Assembly (NCBI RefSeq): GCF_021462225.1
Contig: NC_061804.1
Span: 41,541,975-41,605,974 of the forward strand
DNA from: Girardinichthys multiradiatus
Taxonomy: Eukaryota > Chordata > Actinopteri > Cyprinodontiformes > Goodeidae
Direction: 5' to 3'
DNA length: 64,000 nucleotides
Below the pieces are notes generated by a model, which ran no database searches, had not been told where the DNA came from, and worked only from the letters and a program-made list of their open reading frames with translations. Shown here piece after piece: positions 1 to 8,959 of the stretch; within the stretch, counting starts at the first letter, position 1, and each line of letters starts with the position of its first letter. The position numbers and the translations under genes are program-made.

Positions 1-934
1 TAAAGAGAGGAGGTGAAAGGACAGGGCATGGTTCTTCCTGCCAGCATCCTTATGTACATTGCCTCGAGTGCCTTGTTGCTGAAAAGCGCTATATAAATAA
101 ACTTGACTTGACATAAATCGGTATGTATAATCCGCCAGGGATTTTATTGTTTGTAATTAGATCAACTCTTATCATTTAATGCAACTACCACTTTTGGTGA
201 AAACAAAAACTTTTAGTATAGGACATTAATTTAAATTTTGTCAGAATGAAATGGTAGGTTTATTCTTTTCAAATTACATAAAGTTAACAGCATTTTTCCT
301 CCACCTGTAAGTCTTAAATGAGTGATAGTTTTTCCAAGTTCAATCACTGCAATTATTTGTTGTAAAGTGTTCAAAAAATCATCTTTTGGAGTCAGATAAA
401 ATCTAAGTCTAGCTGGTCGAGGTAAAATCCTAAATTTAATATTGTTTGAAAGCCTGTTGCCTTAAAATTGTCGTTCTGAGAATGTTTTTTCCTTCCAGCT
501 CGTAAAAGAATTTTCCACAACTGGTGCTGCCAATCCTAGAACACGCTGATGTTATTTATGGCCATGCCACAGAAACTAATCTTCATCCCCTCAAACTTTT
601 ACTGACTTTATTGTAAAACATCTTGCTCTTGCTTTCAGTAAGAATAAAGGTTCATTTATTCTGGACTTAATCCTCACAGAGATATGAACATGAACTCTGC
701 ATCTGTATGTGTTGTCTTATTTTGCATCTTGATGTTAAGTATATGTGTCATGTAGTTGCTATGCTGGTGTTTGTGAGAGTGTGTTTGTGTGCGTGTGTCC
801 TTGAGAACGTTGTGGGTATTTCTGTGTGATTTTTTCATATTTGTTTTATTAGTTTTACTGTTGTTTATCTTCTGTTCTGCAAGGACCCTCACAAAAATGA
901 GATGGTACATTTCAAGGGGTTACACTTGAAATAA

Positions 935-1147
935 TCAGGTATCAGTGCTGCCAATTATACCTTTTACTTCTTTCCATACATAATATGTGTCACCCAAGGT
1001 GTTAATAAGACCTGTCACTACTGGTATGGTGTCATAATAGTTAGGCTTAAATAAAGTCAAAACCAGGTCGAAGGACATTGGATCGTTCCTGCAAATGTTT
1101 CTGTTTGGCCCTGATAAAGCTGCTCTCTTGTAATCATCTGGTTCCAT
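935..1147 (-). pseudogene. Small ERV reading frame (70 aa), copy A version
   Basis: A 70-codon frame opening with Met-Glu-Pro-Asp-Asp-Tyr. It has a closely similar partner in the other ERV copy (15714-15956): most of about 56 aligned residues are the same, including the blocks SGPNRNICR, DPMSFDL and TIPVVTGLIN. I do not recognise the family and see no zinc knuckle, transmembrane segment or protease/RT motif. It may be a relic of gag or pol or an accessory frame of this ERV. The two copies differ at their 3' ends because copy B lacks about 410 bp present here (about 540-950). Confidence 0.35.
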
Positions 1148-2088
1148 AACAATTATTTGTGGTATTTGTCAGCAAGATTATAACGGCTCTGAATGTTCTG
1201 TTCTAATCTAGCTTTATTTAGATCTATCTATATTTTTTAATGCAGTAAGTCCTTATTATATTTAAGAATGGGGTCACTAGTTTTTATTAGTTGCTATTAT
1301 TCTAATAATGCGAAGTGCTAAATTCTTTAGTTCTAGTGCTTATTTTAATCTCTTTCCATATCTCGATTGGTCTCTTTTTATGTGTAGTGTAGGCATCAAA
1401 AAGGGTCAGAGTATTGTGTTCATTAAATTGTGAATGTAAGTATTAAATCTGAACCATATATACCATTTTTAAAATCTGGTTCAATTACATTTAACTGTAA
1501 CTGAGTCTTGTGGAAAAACTTATCCATTTAGAAGGCTTAATGAAATTGATGAACACAGAAATGAAGGGCATGTTATGTCTTATAATCTTAGTTTGTCTTA
1601 CCCAGTTTTATAAACACACCGTAAAGTTTCAGTCAGCTATAAATTACACTTTGTATTTATTTCAAGTAACTAAAGTTTGTTTCAGTTAACTCAAGTTTTC
1701 TCCATTTCAGTCTAGTCCAGTATTTCTATTAAGGTTCATTTCATCTTGTGTTAAATTTGAGTCTAATTTGATCATTCTGAACCTGACTGGAAAAAGTCAA
1801 ACCATCTGTTAAAATCCTGTTTTGAGGGGAGAGATTGTCCCTTTCTGGCACTTCCTTTTGTGTTATCATAAAGAACTGACCTAATATTATTATGTTACTG
1901 CTGAGGATCAGAGCGTCAGACAGTTTAAAATGTTTTTACCTTTCAAGCAGGCGGTCCATGGCCAGGACTGCTTCTCCAGACCTAAAAACTCAAAATTCCA
2001 ATTCGGTTCATATCAGAAAACAATTTCAATTAAATGTACACTTCCACATATACCCAACTTTTTACATAACATGAAACAGACATTCATT

Positions 2089-2352
2089 TCATAAAAACAG
2101 ACAGACAAAATGGACAGACATTGGCCACGTGAAGGTTTGATTACCCTGTAAATACAGCATTTTAGAGTGGAACCACTTTGTGTCACTTAATGTTAAAAAG
2201 TATTTCTTACCCTTTTCTGGTGACTCGACAATTATTTCCGAGACCAAACAAGCTCCATCAAACTGTTGTTTAAACTTGTTAAAGCGTCTTTGTGGTTGAA
2301 ACTTGCTAATATATTTCTCTTTCCTGTCTCCAAGTCTGCTCCTACAGAACAA
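2089..2352 (-). pseudogene. Gag-like or leader reading frame of ERV copy A
   Basis: An 87-codon frame whose first half shares a ~40-residue block (KYISKFQPQ, NKFKQQFDGAC, EIIVESPE) with 14473-14679 in ERV copy B. It lies about 1 kb downstream of the LTR and primer site, where retroviral gag normally begins, so a gag N-terminal remnant is a reasonable guess, but no gag motif is present. A one-base difference near the shared GGAGCA shifts its upstream frame relative to copy B. An AG acceptor-like and a GTAAGA donor-like site flank the conserved ~130 bp in both copies. Confidence 0.35.
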
Positions 2353-3200
2353 GCAGGGAGCTCATTTTCTAGTGACGTCTCAGTCATTCTCTATATTCAC
2401 ACAGACGTTAAAACACTCTGGCCAACCAGGCGGTACATCATCGTTTCCTGGTCCACATAGGAGCTTATTTCATTATCTCTCAGACACCAAAGCTTATTAA
2501 CAGTAGAGTTTATTCAGTGAGCTAGGGTCTGTTAGCTTAGCATGTAGCAGTCAACAGTCCGTCAGTATAATGTGTCCCCTGTCACTTCTGTCTGCTCACT
2601 TATCGACTCTCACACATCCACACTGGCCAATTGATGTTACACTTTTATCTTTATACACCTGTTTACTCAAAAATAATAAAAAGAAGCGGGTGGCTTTTAA
2701 ACCTTTTTCTTTAACAAGGTTAGAGAGGCCTTTTAAACTCGTATCACTCCCCCCGGCAGTATCTTTTGACCATCCTTATGGGATGGTCAGGATCCAACAA
2801 ACCCCTAAGTTTTTGCGTGCTTCATTCAGGGAGTGGGCTTTTATATTGTGTGCGCGGGAAACCGATCTTTCCTTGCATACAATAAGGGAACTCGAAACCT
2901 ACACCCCTAGATTTTAACTATCTTTTAGAAGATTGTACCGTTCTTCCAGTGCTGACACCGTTAAAAACGCATCACTTATATACACGCGTTCGCAACAATT
3001 ATTCTGAACCATTGCTCTGCCTCCAAGAATTACAAAAACAGCTCACTCAGAACTAACAACACAGCCGGAGTGTTTTTACAGGAAAAACACTGGAGATTTT
3101 TAATAGAAATCTCCTTACCTTTTAGTTTGCGGCCGCTGCTGTGATGTGTTGTCCTTCCGTGGCAACCCTATCCAAAAGTGGTTTTCGCTTCCCCGGCGTG

Positions 3201-3213
3201 GGCGGGAACACCA
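3201..3213 (-). other. Primer-binding site of ERV copy A (tRNA-Val type)
   Basis: On the minus strand, three bases after the LTR end, the sequence reads TGGTGTTCCCGCC. This is one base from the complement of the 3' end of a vertebrate tRNA-Val carrying CCA. The site in ERV copy B (13467-13479) matches fully. It supports the LTR call and the orientation. Confidence 0.65.
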
Positions 3214-3216
3214 ATT

Positions 3217-3831
3217 TGTCCGAGGTACTGCACCCTGTTGGCGGTCAGATGCCTCGGAGCTCCTCCGGTACTTGGTCCCCATGAAGCGATCACACACGCT
3301 ATCTAAAGACTCTTAAAGGAACGACTCTCAACCAGTTTCTAACTTCTAGCTCTTTTAATCTAAATTAAGGCAGAGGAATGATTACAGAGATCAGCGCTGA
3401 GGCTCCCGTCTCGGACCGTCGCCGTCTGTTAGAGGATGACAAAGAGCCTTGATAGAAGGTCACATATAGTTTTTATATCTGGCACTCCAATGCAATGGAT
3501 GTGCCCTCCCTCAGTGATTATCAGTAGACTATGTGTCACCATTGTGGTGTCTATCTGGTACAATTGTGTAGTAGCGGGTGTCCATCCTTAATCTAAGTGT
3601 GCTGTAGCTTTCTAATCAAACCAGTTATACCGGCTGCTCCACTATCAAACCCAGTGCCCCATCCTCAGGTCATTTATGACAATCCTTGGGCCACTTATCC
3701 TTGTACTGTGTGTCGATGAGCATTCTTATCCTATTCTAACAAAAGGGAAACAATAGAACTTATACTTTATATCACTGTGGTATAAATGGGAAAACCAGCT
3801 ATGAGCATAATAATGAAGGTTATTCCTAACA
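3217..3831 (-). repeat. ERV 5' LTR, copy A (615 bp)
   Basis: The minus-strand sequence begins TGTTAGGAATAACC and ends GGACA, so it has the usual TG...CA ends. It aligns along its whole length with 12850-13463 and 29416-30015. The primer site follows after three bases. The outer edge abuts a gypsy LTR at 3832: the matching intact gypsy LTR continues past that point at 9077, which places the ERV insertion inside that LTR. A TATAAAAA-like stretch lies near 3470-3480. Confidence 0.88.
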
Positions 3832-4136
3832 GTGGTATTGAATCTTGAGGATGTAAAACTGGGCTTACTTGTAGCTGAGTATTTTTGTTTCTGGGAGGAG
3901 GAGAGCAAGCCACGGAGACTGAGGTTGGCAGGTGAGCGTGCTGTGCGAACAGGCTTTCTCCTGTGTTGAGTGACGTTGGTGGGTGGACAGGCAGGGCAGG
4001 TGAAGCGAGGAGCAAACTTGGAAATTGGTCCACATTCTTCACAGCGATTCTTGAGCTGAGGCAGGAGGCTTAACCACACTGGGTTTTCCAGTAAAGGAAC
4101 TCAGCCAGTTGTCAAACGGGAGGACCAGGACCATGG
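3832..4136 (-). repeat. Gypsy 3' LTR, truncated copy
   Basis: About 305 bp forming a direct repeat with 9077-9404, at roughly 80-85% identity by eye; shared blocks include TGGTATTGAATCTTGAGG and GGGCTTACTTGTAGCTGAGTA. The match stops at 4136 on the pol side, giving one LTR boundary. The other side is cut by the ERV LTR at 3831. The two copies differ by small indels, so the element is not recent. Confidence 0.7.
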
Positions 4137-4551
4137 AGGGTTTACCAGAGCAGGGTTTGTTAAACAGCAACTTTAGAAGGAGATTAACATACCAGGGGTT
4201 AACATACGGCAGGAAAGCACAAAGGCAAACACAGAACAGGGTTTGTTGGTCTGATTGCCACTCGGCAGAGTAAACAATCCGATGCCTCCTCCAAGGTCTC
4301 AGCTGCTTAAGAAGCTCCTCTGTGATTACTCCTGGTGCGGAGCTGTGCACCTGCACCCACATCATGGGGAAGGAATAAAGAAACAACAGTCACACTGCAC
4401 AACAATCCTGCTCCATGGCCTGACATCGACACCTCCTTCAGGATCTGGTTCGTCGGCTTGAGCTCCTCGGACATGTTTTTTGATGCCCCAGGTGAGAGAA
4501 TCGATGACACAGGACTGTGGGACAATTGTTTCAGGCTCGGGGTCGTCGTCA
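4137..4551 (-). pseudogene. Degenerate end of gypsy pol, integrase not found
   Basis: On the minus strand the frame after RNase H continues with an acidic linker (EPETIVPQSC, VDVRPWSR), the kind of spacer that separates RNase H from integrase in gypsy elements. Within about 200 bp the frames break up. There is no HHCC finger and no Asp/Asp/Glu core before the LTR starts, so most of integrase appears to be deleted. Overlapping frames on both strands here are chance. Confidence 0.45.
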
Positions 4552-4899
4552 TCAGGGGAGAACAATCGTGAAAGGGAATCTGGCTTTGTGTTCTTGGAAC
4601 CGGGTCTGTAAGTTATGGTAAATTGAATCTGGAGAAAAACAGTTAAGACGTTTGGCTGACAGGAGGTCGGCCGGATTTTTATGGTCAGTCAAAATGATTA
4701 TGGGGAGAGATGTGCCCTCCAGCCAGTGACGCCATTCTTCTAGTGCTAATCTAATGGCCAGCAGTTCGCGGTCCATTTCTCTCAGGTGGGATGAAGCACC
4801 TGGAGAAAAATGCACAGGGATGAAGTTTGTCATCAACAGTGGATTTCTGAGAGGAAATAGCACCAACTCCAGTACTGGAGGCATCCACCTCCAGAACAA
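4552..4899 (-). pseudogene. RNase H domain of gypsy pol (fragment)
   Basis: The 115-codon frame carries the gypsy RNase H signature: [21 protein letters not shown], then [10 protein letters not shown] and [18 protein letters not shown]. In the living family this domain removes RNA from the RNA:DNA hybrid during reverse transcription. The frame is shifted relative to the upstream RT (4914-5849), with the break at about 4900-4914, and it ends early. It is part of the decayed element and unlikely to be expressed. Confidence 0.75.
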
Positions 4900-4913
4900 A
4901 CTTGAGTTTTGGG

Positions 4914-5849
4914 TTAGGGTGCACTAAAATGGGGGCTGAGGAAAACCTCTCTTTGAGGTTCTGAAAAGCCTTCTCTGCATCTGGAGTCCACTGAAAAGGA
5001 GTCTGGGTGGATGCGTGGAGAGGCTAGAAGACTGGAATTTCTAATAAACCTTCTGTAGAAAGTTGCAAATCCTAGGAACCTTTGAAGCTCCCTCCAGGTA
5101 TCAGGTCTGGGCCAGTCCACTACTGCCTGAATCTTGCCGGGATCCGCTTTCACCTGTCCACCCTCAAAAATAAAGCCCAGAGAACTTATTATGGATACGT
5201 GAAGCTCACATTTTTCGACCTTGATGAACAGGCGATTGTCCAGCAGCCTCTGCAGAACCTTTCTGACCTGGATGGTATGGGACTCCACATCTTTAGAAAA
5301 GATAAGAATGTCATTCAGGTACACAAACACAAAAACATTGATGAAATCTCTCAAGACATTAATCAGGGCTTAAAACACTGGAGGTGCATTGGTCGGGCCA
5401 AAAGGCTTGGCCAAATATTCAAAATGCTTAAATGGTGTGTTCCATTTGTTGCCCTCTCTGATTTGGACCAAGTGGTAAGCATTTCTGACGTCAAACTTTG
5501 TGAATACAGTGGCGCTCCCCACAGTTTCAAGGGCGGAGGCCAAGAGAGGTAATAATAAATATTTGTTTTTAATAGTAATTTGGTTTAATCCTCGATAATC
5601 AATACAGGGTCGCAGGGAATTATCTTTCTTTTTGACAAAGAAAAATCCTGGACCGACAGGAGAGGAGGATGGTCGAATGGTGCCTGCTTTAAGAGAGTCA
5701 TTAATGTAACTCTCCATAGTCTCTTGTTCAGCTCCTGAGATGTTATAAAGACGACCAATGGGCAACGGAATGCCAGGGAGAAGATCAATGCCACAATCGT
5801 GGGGACGATGTGGGGGCAGGGACAGAGCACGGTCTTTACTAAAGACCAT
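4914..5849 (-). pseudogene. Reverse transcriptase of gypsy pol, with stop codon and altered active site
   Basis: RT motifs appear in order: [27 protein letters not shown] with the first catalytic Asp, PFGPTNAP, the active-site strand, then LGFIFEGGQ and [15 protein letters not shown]. An in-frame TAA at 5370-5372 splits the domain where a Gln codon would fit; both halves share one frame. The catalytic box reads Tyr-Leu-Asn-Asp instead of Tyr-Leu-Asp-Asp: codon AAT at 5313-5315. Both changes should abolish polymerase activity. The upstream frame begins near 5849 but protease-RT linker sequence continues above it. Confidence 0.88.
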
Positions 5850-6089
5850 CTTAAGGTCATGGCACAGCGGAGGAACATGGGACAGATCGGGCTGGAACTT
5901 GGAGGGATTAGGCTGAGCAGAGCTGGAGGCAATGGCAGAGTGAAAGCAGGAGACGTGACACTGCTCACTCCAAGACTCAACGTGTGAGTCAATCCAATTT
6001 AAATGAGGGTTTTGGAGTTTTAACCATGGGTGGCCTAAGACTACATGAGCCTCTTTTATGGGGAAAATGAAGAATTTGTTCTTGATGGA

Positions 6090-6449
6090 TTACCAGAAGC
6101 AATGAAACGGAGAGGATGAGTTTCCAGATGGACCGTTTTTAGAGGGTTGCCATCTAAGGCAGATTAATGGGTTGGTCAGATCAGTAGTTGGGATGTTTAA
6201 TTCTCTAACTAATTCAGGACTGATAAGATTCTGCTCATTGCCTGAATCAACGGGAGCCAGGACAGGAACTTGGTCTTGTTCAACACAGAAGAGTGATTTT
6301 AGATGGAATCGAGGGTGGTTAGGAAGAGAAAATGGGCCCGTTAGTTCCCCCGTTCCTACTGACGGGCTGTGTCTTTTGGTTGAACTGGACAATGTTGTTG
6401 AAAGTGTCCCACTTCTCCACAATACAGACACCTCCCAGATGAGAGGCAT
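6090..6449 (-). pseudogene. Retroviral-type aspartic protease region of gypsy
   Basis: The frame contains VPVLAPVDSGNEQNLIS, the Asp-Ser-Gly active-site loop of a retropepsin, then a hydrophobic segment. Retropepsins act as dimers to cut the Gag-Pol polyprotein. The frame overlaps the end of gag (6356) by about 90 bp in another register, consistent with either a natural frameshift junction or decay. The second conserved Gly region cannot be traced. The frame ends at 6090, about 240 bp before the RT frame. Confidence 0.6.
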
Positions 6450-6956
6450 CTGGATCTCTCATCTGGAGTGAGACTGGTACGGCCAAGGTGCATAGGTTCG
6501 ATTTTGGGGGAGAGAACAGGTTTTATTTTCATTTCTGGAGATTTTATGACAGACTGGTGGTTTTGGTTTAATGATTCCATTTTGGTTTGACTTCTCTTCT
6601 CCCATTGTCTCCCTCTCAATCTATTATCAATATGAATAGAAAGGTTCACCATATCATCCAGAGTCTCGGGTCCCTCTTGCCTCGCTCGTGCGTTTCTGAA
6701 AGCACCTTTCAGAGCTGGTTCATTACATACTGATTCTGCAGCCAGGGTTCGAAACTCAATGGTAATCTCCGCAACCAAATTATGGAGCTTCCGGAGACGC
6801 CAAATCTTCAGAGCCAAGGCTTCATCGCTGTGTTCAAGGGAGAAGGTTTTTCTGAAGAGAGCTAGAAAATTGGTTAGGGGGAAGTACTGTATGGTTGTCT
6901 CATCTATTAATGTTTCTGCTCAACATAATGCTTGTCCCCTCAGAAGGCTGATTATG
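6356..6956 (-). pseudogene. Gypsy gag, 3' part with CCHC zinc knuckle
   Basis: Downstream half of gag after the Tc1 insertion. It starts YIISLLRGQAL, a typical gypsy capsid block; an in-frame TGA at 6920-6922 stands where Trp is expected. It continues with an acidic-basic capsid region (KIWRLRKLHNLVAEITIEFR) and ends with CLYCGEVGHFQQHC, a CX2CX4HX4C nucleocapsid finger that binds RNA. A stop follows the finger by ten residues. The 5' part of gag is at 8571-8915 and the reading frame joins across the Tc1. Confidence 0.75.
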
Positions 6957-6958
6957 TA

Positions 6959-7158
6959 CAGGTCCTTCTCAAAATATTAGCATATTGTGATAAAGTTCAT
7001 TATTTTCCATAATGTGATTATGAAAATTTAACATTCATATATTTTAGATTCATTGCACACTAACTGAAATATTTCAGGTCTTTTATTGTCTTAATACGGA
7101 TGATTTTGGCATACAGCTCATAAAAACCCAAAATTCCTATCTCACAAAATTAGCATAT
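6959..7158 (+). repeat. Tc1 left terminal inverted repeat (200 bp)
   Basis: Inverted match to 8369-8568. In this family the transposase DNA-binding domain recognises sites in such long repeats. By eye only about seven or eight positions differ between the two 200-bp arms. Confidence 0.9.
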
Positions 7159-7235
7159 TTCATCCGACCAATAAAAGAAAAGGGTTTTTAATACAAAAAA
7201 CGTCAACCTTCAAATAATCATGTACAGTTATGCAT

Positions 7236-8240
7236 TCAATACTTGGTCGGGAATCCTTTGGCAGAAATGACTGCTTCAATGCGGCGTGGCATGGAGGCAA
7301 TCAACCTGTGGCACTGCTGAGGTCTTATGGAGGCCCAGGATGCTTCGATAGCGGCCTTTAGCTCATCCAGAGTGTTGGGTCTTGAGTCTCTCAACGTTCT
7401 CTTCACAATATCCCACAGATTCTGTATGGGGTTCAGGTCAGGAGAGTTGGCAGGCCAATTGAGCACAGTGATACCATGGTCAGTAAACCATTTACCAGTG
7501 GGTTTGGCACTGTGAGCAGGTGCCAGGTCGTGCTGAAAAATGAAATCTTCATCTCCATAAAGCTTTTCAGCAGATGGAAGCATGAAGTGCTCCAAAATCT
7601 CCTGATAGCTAGCTGCACTGACCCTGCCCTTGATAAAACACAGTGGACCAACACCAGCAGCTGACACAGCACCCCAGACCATCACTGACTGTGGGTACTT
7701 GACACTGGACTTCTGGCATTTTGGCATTTCCTTCTCCCCAGTCTTCCTCCAGACTCTGGCACCTTGATTTCTGAATGACATGCAGAATTTGCTTTCATCC
7801 GAAAAAAGTACTTTGGACCACTGAGCAACAGTCCAGTGCTGCTTCTCTGTAGCCCAGGTCAGGCGCTTCTGCCGCTGTTTCTGGTTCAAAAGTGGCTTGA
7901 CCTGGGGAATGCGGCACCTGTAGCCCATTTCCTGCACATGCCTGTGCACGGTGGCTCTGGATGTTTCTATTCCAGACTCAGTCCACTGCTTCCGCAGGTC
8001 CCCCAAGGTCTGGAATTGGCCCTTCTCCACAATCTTCCTCAGGGTCCGGTCACCTCTTCTCGTTGTGCAGCGTTTTCTGCCACACTTTTTCCTTCCCACA
8101 GACTTCCCACTGAGGTGCCTTGATACAGCACTCTGGGAACAGCCTATTCGTTCAGAAATTTCTTTCTGTGTCTTACCCTCTTGCTTGAGGGTGTCAATAG
8201 TGGCCTTCTGGACAGCAGTCAGGTCGGCAGTCTTACCCAT
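7236..8240 (-). CDS. Tc1-like transposase, 334 aa, with Gln at the third catalytic position
   Basis: A full-length Tc1-family transposase frame. Residues ~1-50 form the first helix-turn-helix (QKEISERIGCSQSAVSRHLS); a basic GRKKCGRKR motif lies at ~49-57; a second HTH is at ~75-110. The DDE catalytic domain has Asp148 (VLFSDESKF) and Asp238 (FQHDLAPAH). The 34-residue spacing then leads to NPIQNLW, where the catalytic Glu would be; codon 273 is CAG (7422-7424), not GAG. Length equals that of active relatives and there is no stop or frameshift. The protein may be made and bind DNA, but the Glu-to-Gln change predicts no cleavage. Frames on the other strand here are shadows. Confidence 0.93.
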   Translation of the reverse strand: MGKTADLTAVQKATIDTLKQEGKTQKEISERIGCSQSAVSRHLSGKSVGRKKCGRKRCTTRRGDRTLRKIVEKGQFQTLGDLRKQWTESGIETSRATVHRHVQEMGYRCRIPQVKPLLNQKQRQKRLTWATEKQHWTVAQWSKVLFSDESKFCMSFRNQGARVWRKTGEKEMPKCQKSSVKYPQSVMVWGAVSAAGVGPLCFIKGRVSAASYQEILEHFMLPSAEKLYGDEDFIFQHDLAPAHSAKPTGKWFTDHGITVLNWPANSPDLNPIQNLWDIVKRTLRDSRPNTLDELKAAIEASWASIRPQQCHRLIASMPRRIEAVISAKGFPTKY

Positions 8241-8368
8241 GATTGGAGTTTTGAGTGATGAACCAGGCTGGGAGTTTTAAAGGCCTCAGGAATCTTTTGC
8301 AGGTGTTTAGAGTTAACTCGTTGATTCAGATGATTAGGTTCATAGCTCGTTTAGAGACCCTTTTAATG

Positions 8369-8568
8369 ATATGCTAATTTTGTGAGATAGGAATTTTGGG
8401 TTTTCATGAGCTGTATGCCAAAATCATCCGTATTAAGATAATAAAAGACCTGAAATATTTCAGTTACTGTGCAATGAATCTAAAATATATGAATGTTAAA
8501 TTTTCATCATGACATTATGGAAAATAATGAACTTTATCACAATATGCTAATATTTTGAGAAGGACCTG
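8369..8568 (-). repeat. Tc1 right terminal inverted repeat (200 bp)
   Basis: Reverse complement of 6959-7158 with few differences, ending in GGACCTG immediately before the TA duplication at 8569-8570. Confidence 0.9.
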
Positions 8569-8570
8569 TA

Positions 8571-8915
8571 TGTGATTCGGCTGACGTTGTCCGGAAATGA
8601 ACCCTGTGCTTGCTGGAACACCAATGAACATCGTAATATAAAGCCCTTACTTTTATTCAGGTCCCCCGAAAAGGGCTCAGGTGTAGGGGGCGATATGTTC
8701 TGGTAGATGGCTAGACGGCCAGAGGGGGGAGCTGTGGGCTGGTTCTGAATAGCCTGGATGCTACGGGAAATCTCCACCAAGGCTAAATTTGTGGAGGCTT
8801 GCTGCTGTTCCAAGGGCTGAAGATAGGAGTCATGTCAGCCCAATAATATGCCTTGTTTAGATAGTACCTTCTGAAAGTCTGCTGCAGAGTCTGGTTGGTC
8901 AGATTGTTCTGTCAT
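8571..8915 (-). pseudogene. Gypsy gag, 5' part
   Basis: The likely start is the ATG at 8913-8915 (MTEQSDQPDSAADFQ). The frame has a TGA at 8835-8837 (codon 27), then continues with QASTNLALVEISRSIQ, a proline-rich stretch (PTAPPSGR, ISPPTPEPFSGD) and the capsid start (CSLVFQQ), ending at the Tc1 insertion. Gag would form the particle shell. The PEPFSGD block before the capsid helices is typical of vertebrate gypsy Gag proteins. Confidence 0.7.
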
Positions 8916-8959
8916 ATTTGGTTTTGTACCAAGAGACTCTAGAGCAGCACACCAGGGAA

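Larger units (their letters stand above)
1..3831 (-). mobile_element. Endogenous retrovirus copy A (reverse orientation, runs off the left edge)
   Basis: The block is the reverse complement of sequence in ERV copy B. The LTR at 3217-3831 matches 12850-13463; 3210 down to about 960 matches 13467 to about 15910; about 530 down to 125 matches the flanks of 15935 and 23870-24270. The first ~50 bases match the integrase end of copy B near 26370-26410. Read on the minus strand the order is 5' LTR, primer site, leader with a GGTAAGG splice-donor-like site (about 3114), small reading frames, then an integrase remnant. No gag-pol frame of retroviral length survives. The rest of the body and the 3' LTR must lie left of the window. 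It interrupts the LTR of the gypsy element that begins at 3832. Confidence 0.8.
6959..8568 (-). mobile_element. Tc1/mariner DNA transposon (1610 bp) inserted in gypsy gag
   Basis: Both ends read CAGGTCCTTCTCAAAATATT inward and form ~200-bp terminal inverted repeats that differ at only a few positions. One transposase gene of 334 codons lies between them on the minus strand. TA duplications flank it. Length, ends and gene content are those of a complete Tc1-type element. The near-identical ends and open gene suggest a younger insertion than the gypsy element it split. Confidence 0.95.
6957..8570. repeat. TA target-site duplication around the Tc1 element
   Basis: The Tc1 element (6959-8568) is bordered by TA at 6957-6958 and TA at 8569-8570, the dinucleotide duplicated by Tc1/mariner insertion. 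Removing the element and one TA restores continuity of the gypsy gag reading frame. Confidence 0.85.

Noticed and set aside
674..910. 78-codon minus-strand frame rich in Thr, His, Asn
   Set aside because: Lies in the ~410-bp segment unique to ERV copy A over a CA-rich repeat; no similarity to anything and no second copy for comparison.
7327..8280. Plus-strand frames up to 109 codons
   Set aside because: Antisense to the Tc1 transposase, which explains all coding signal there.
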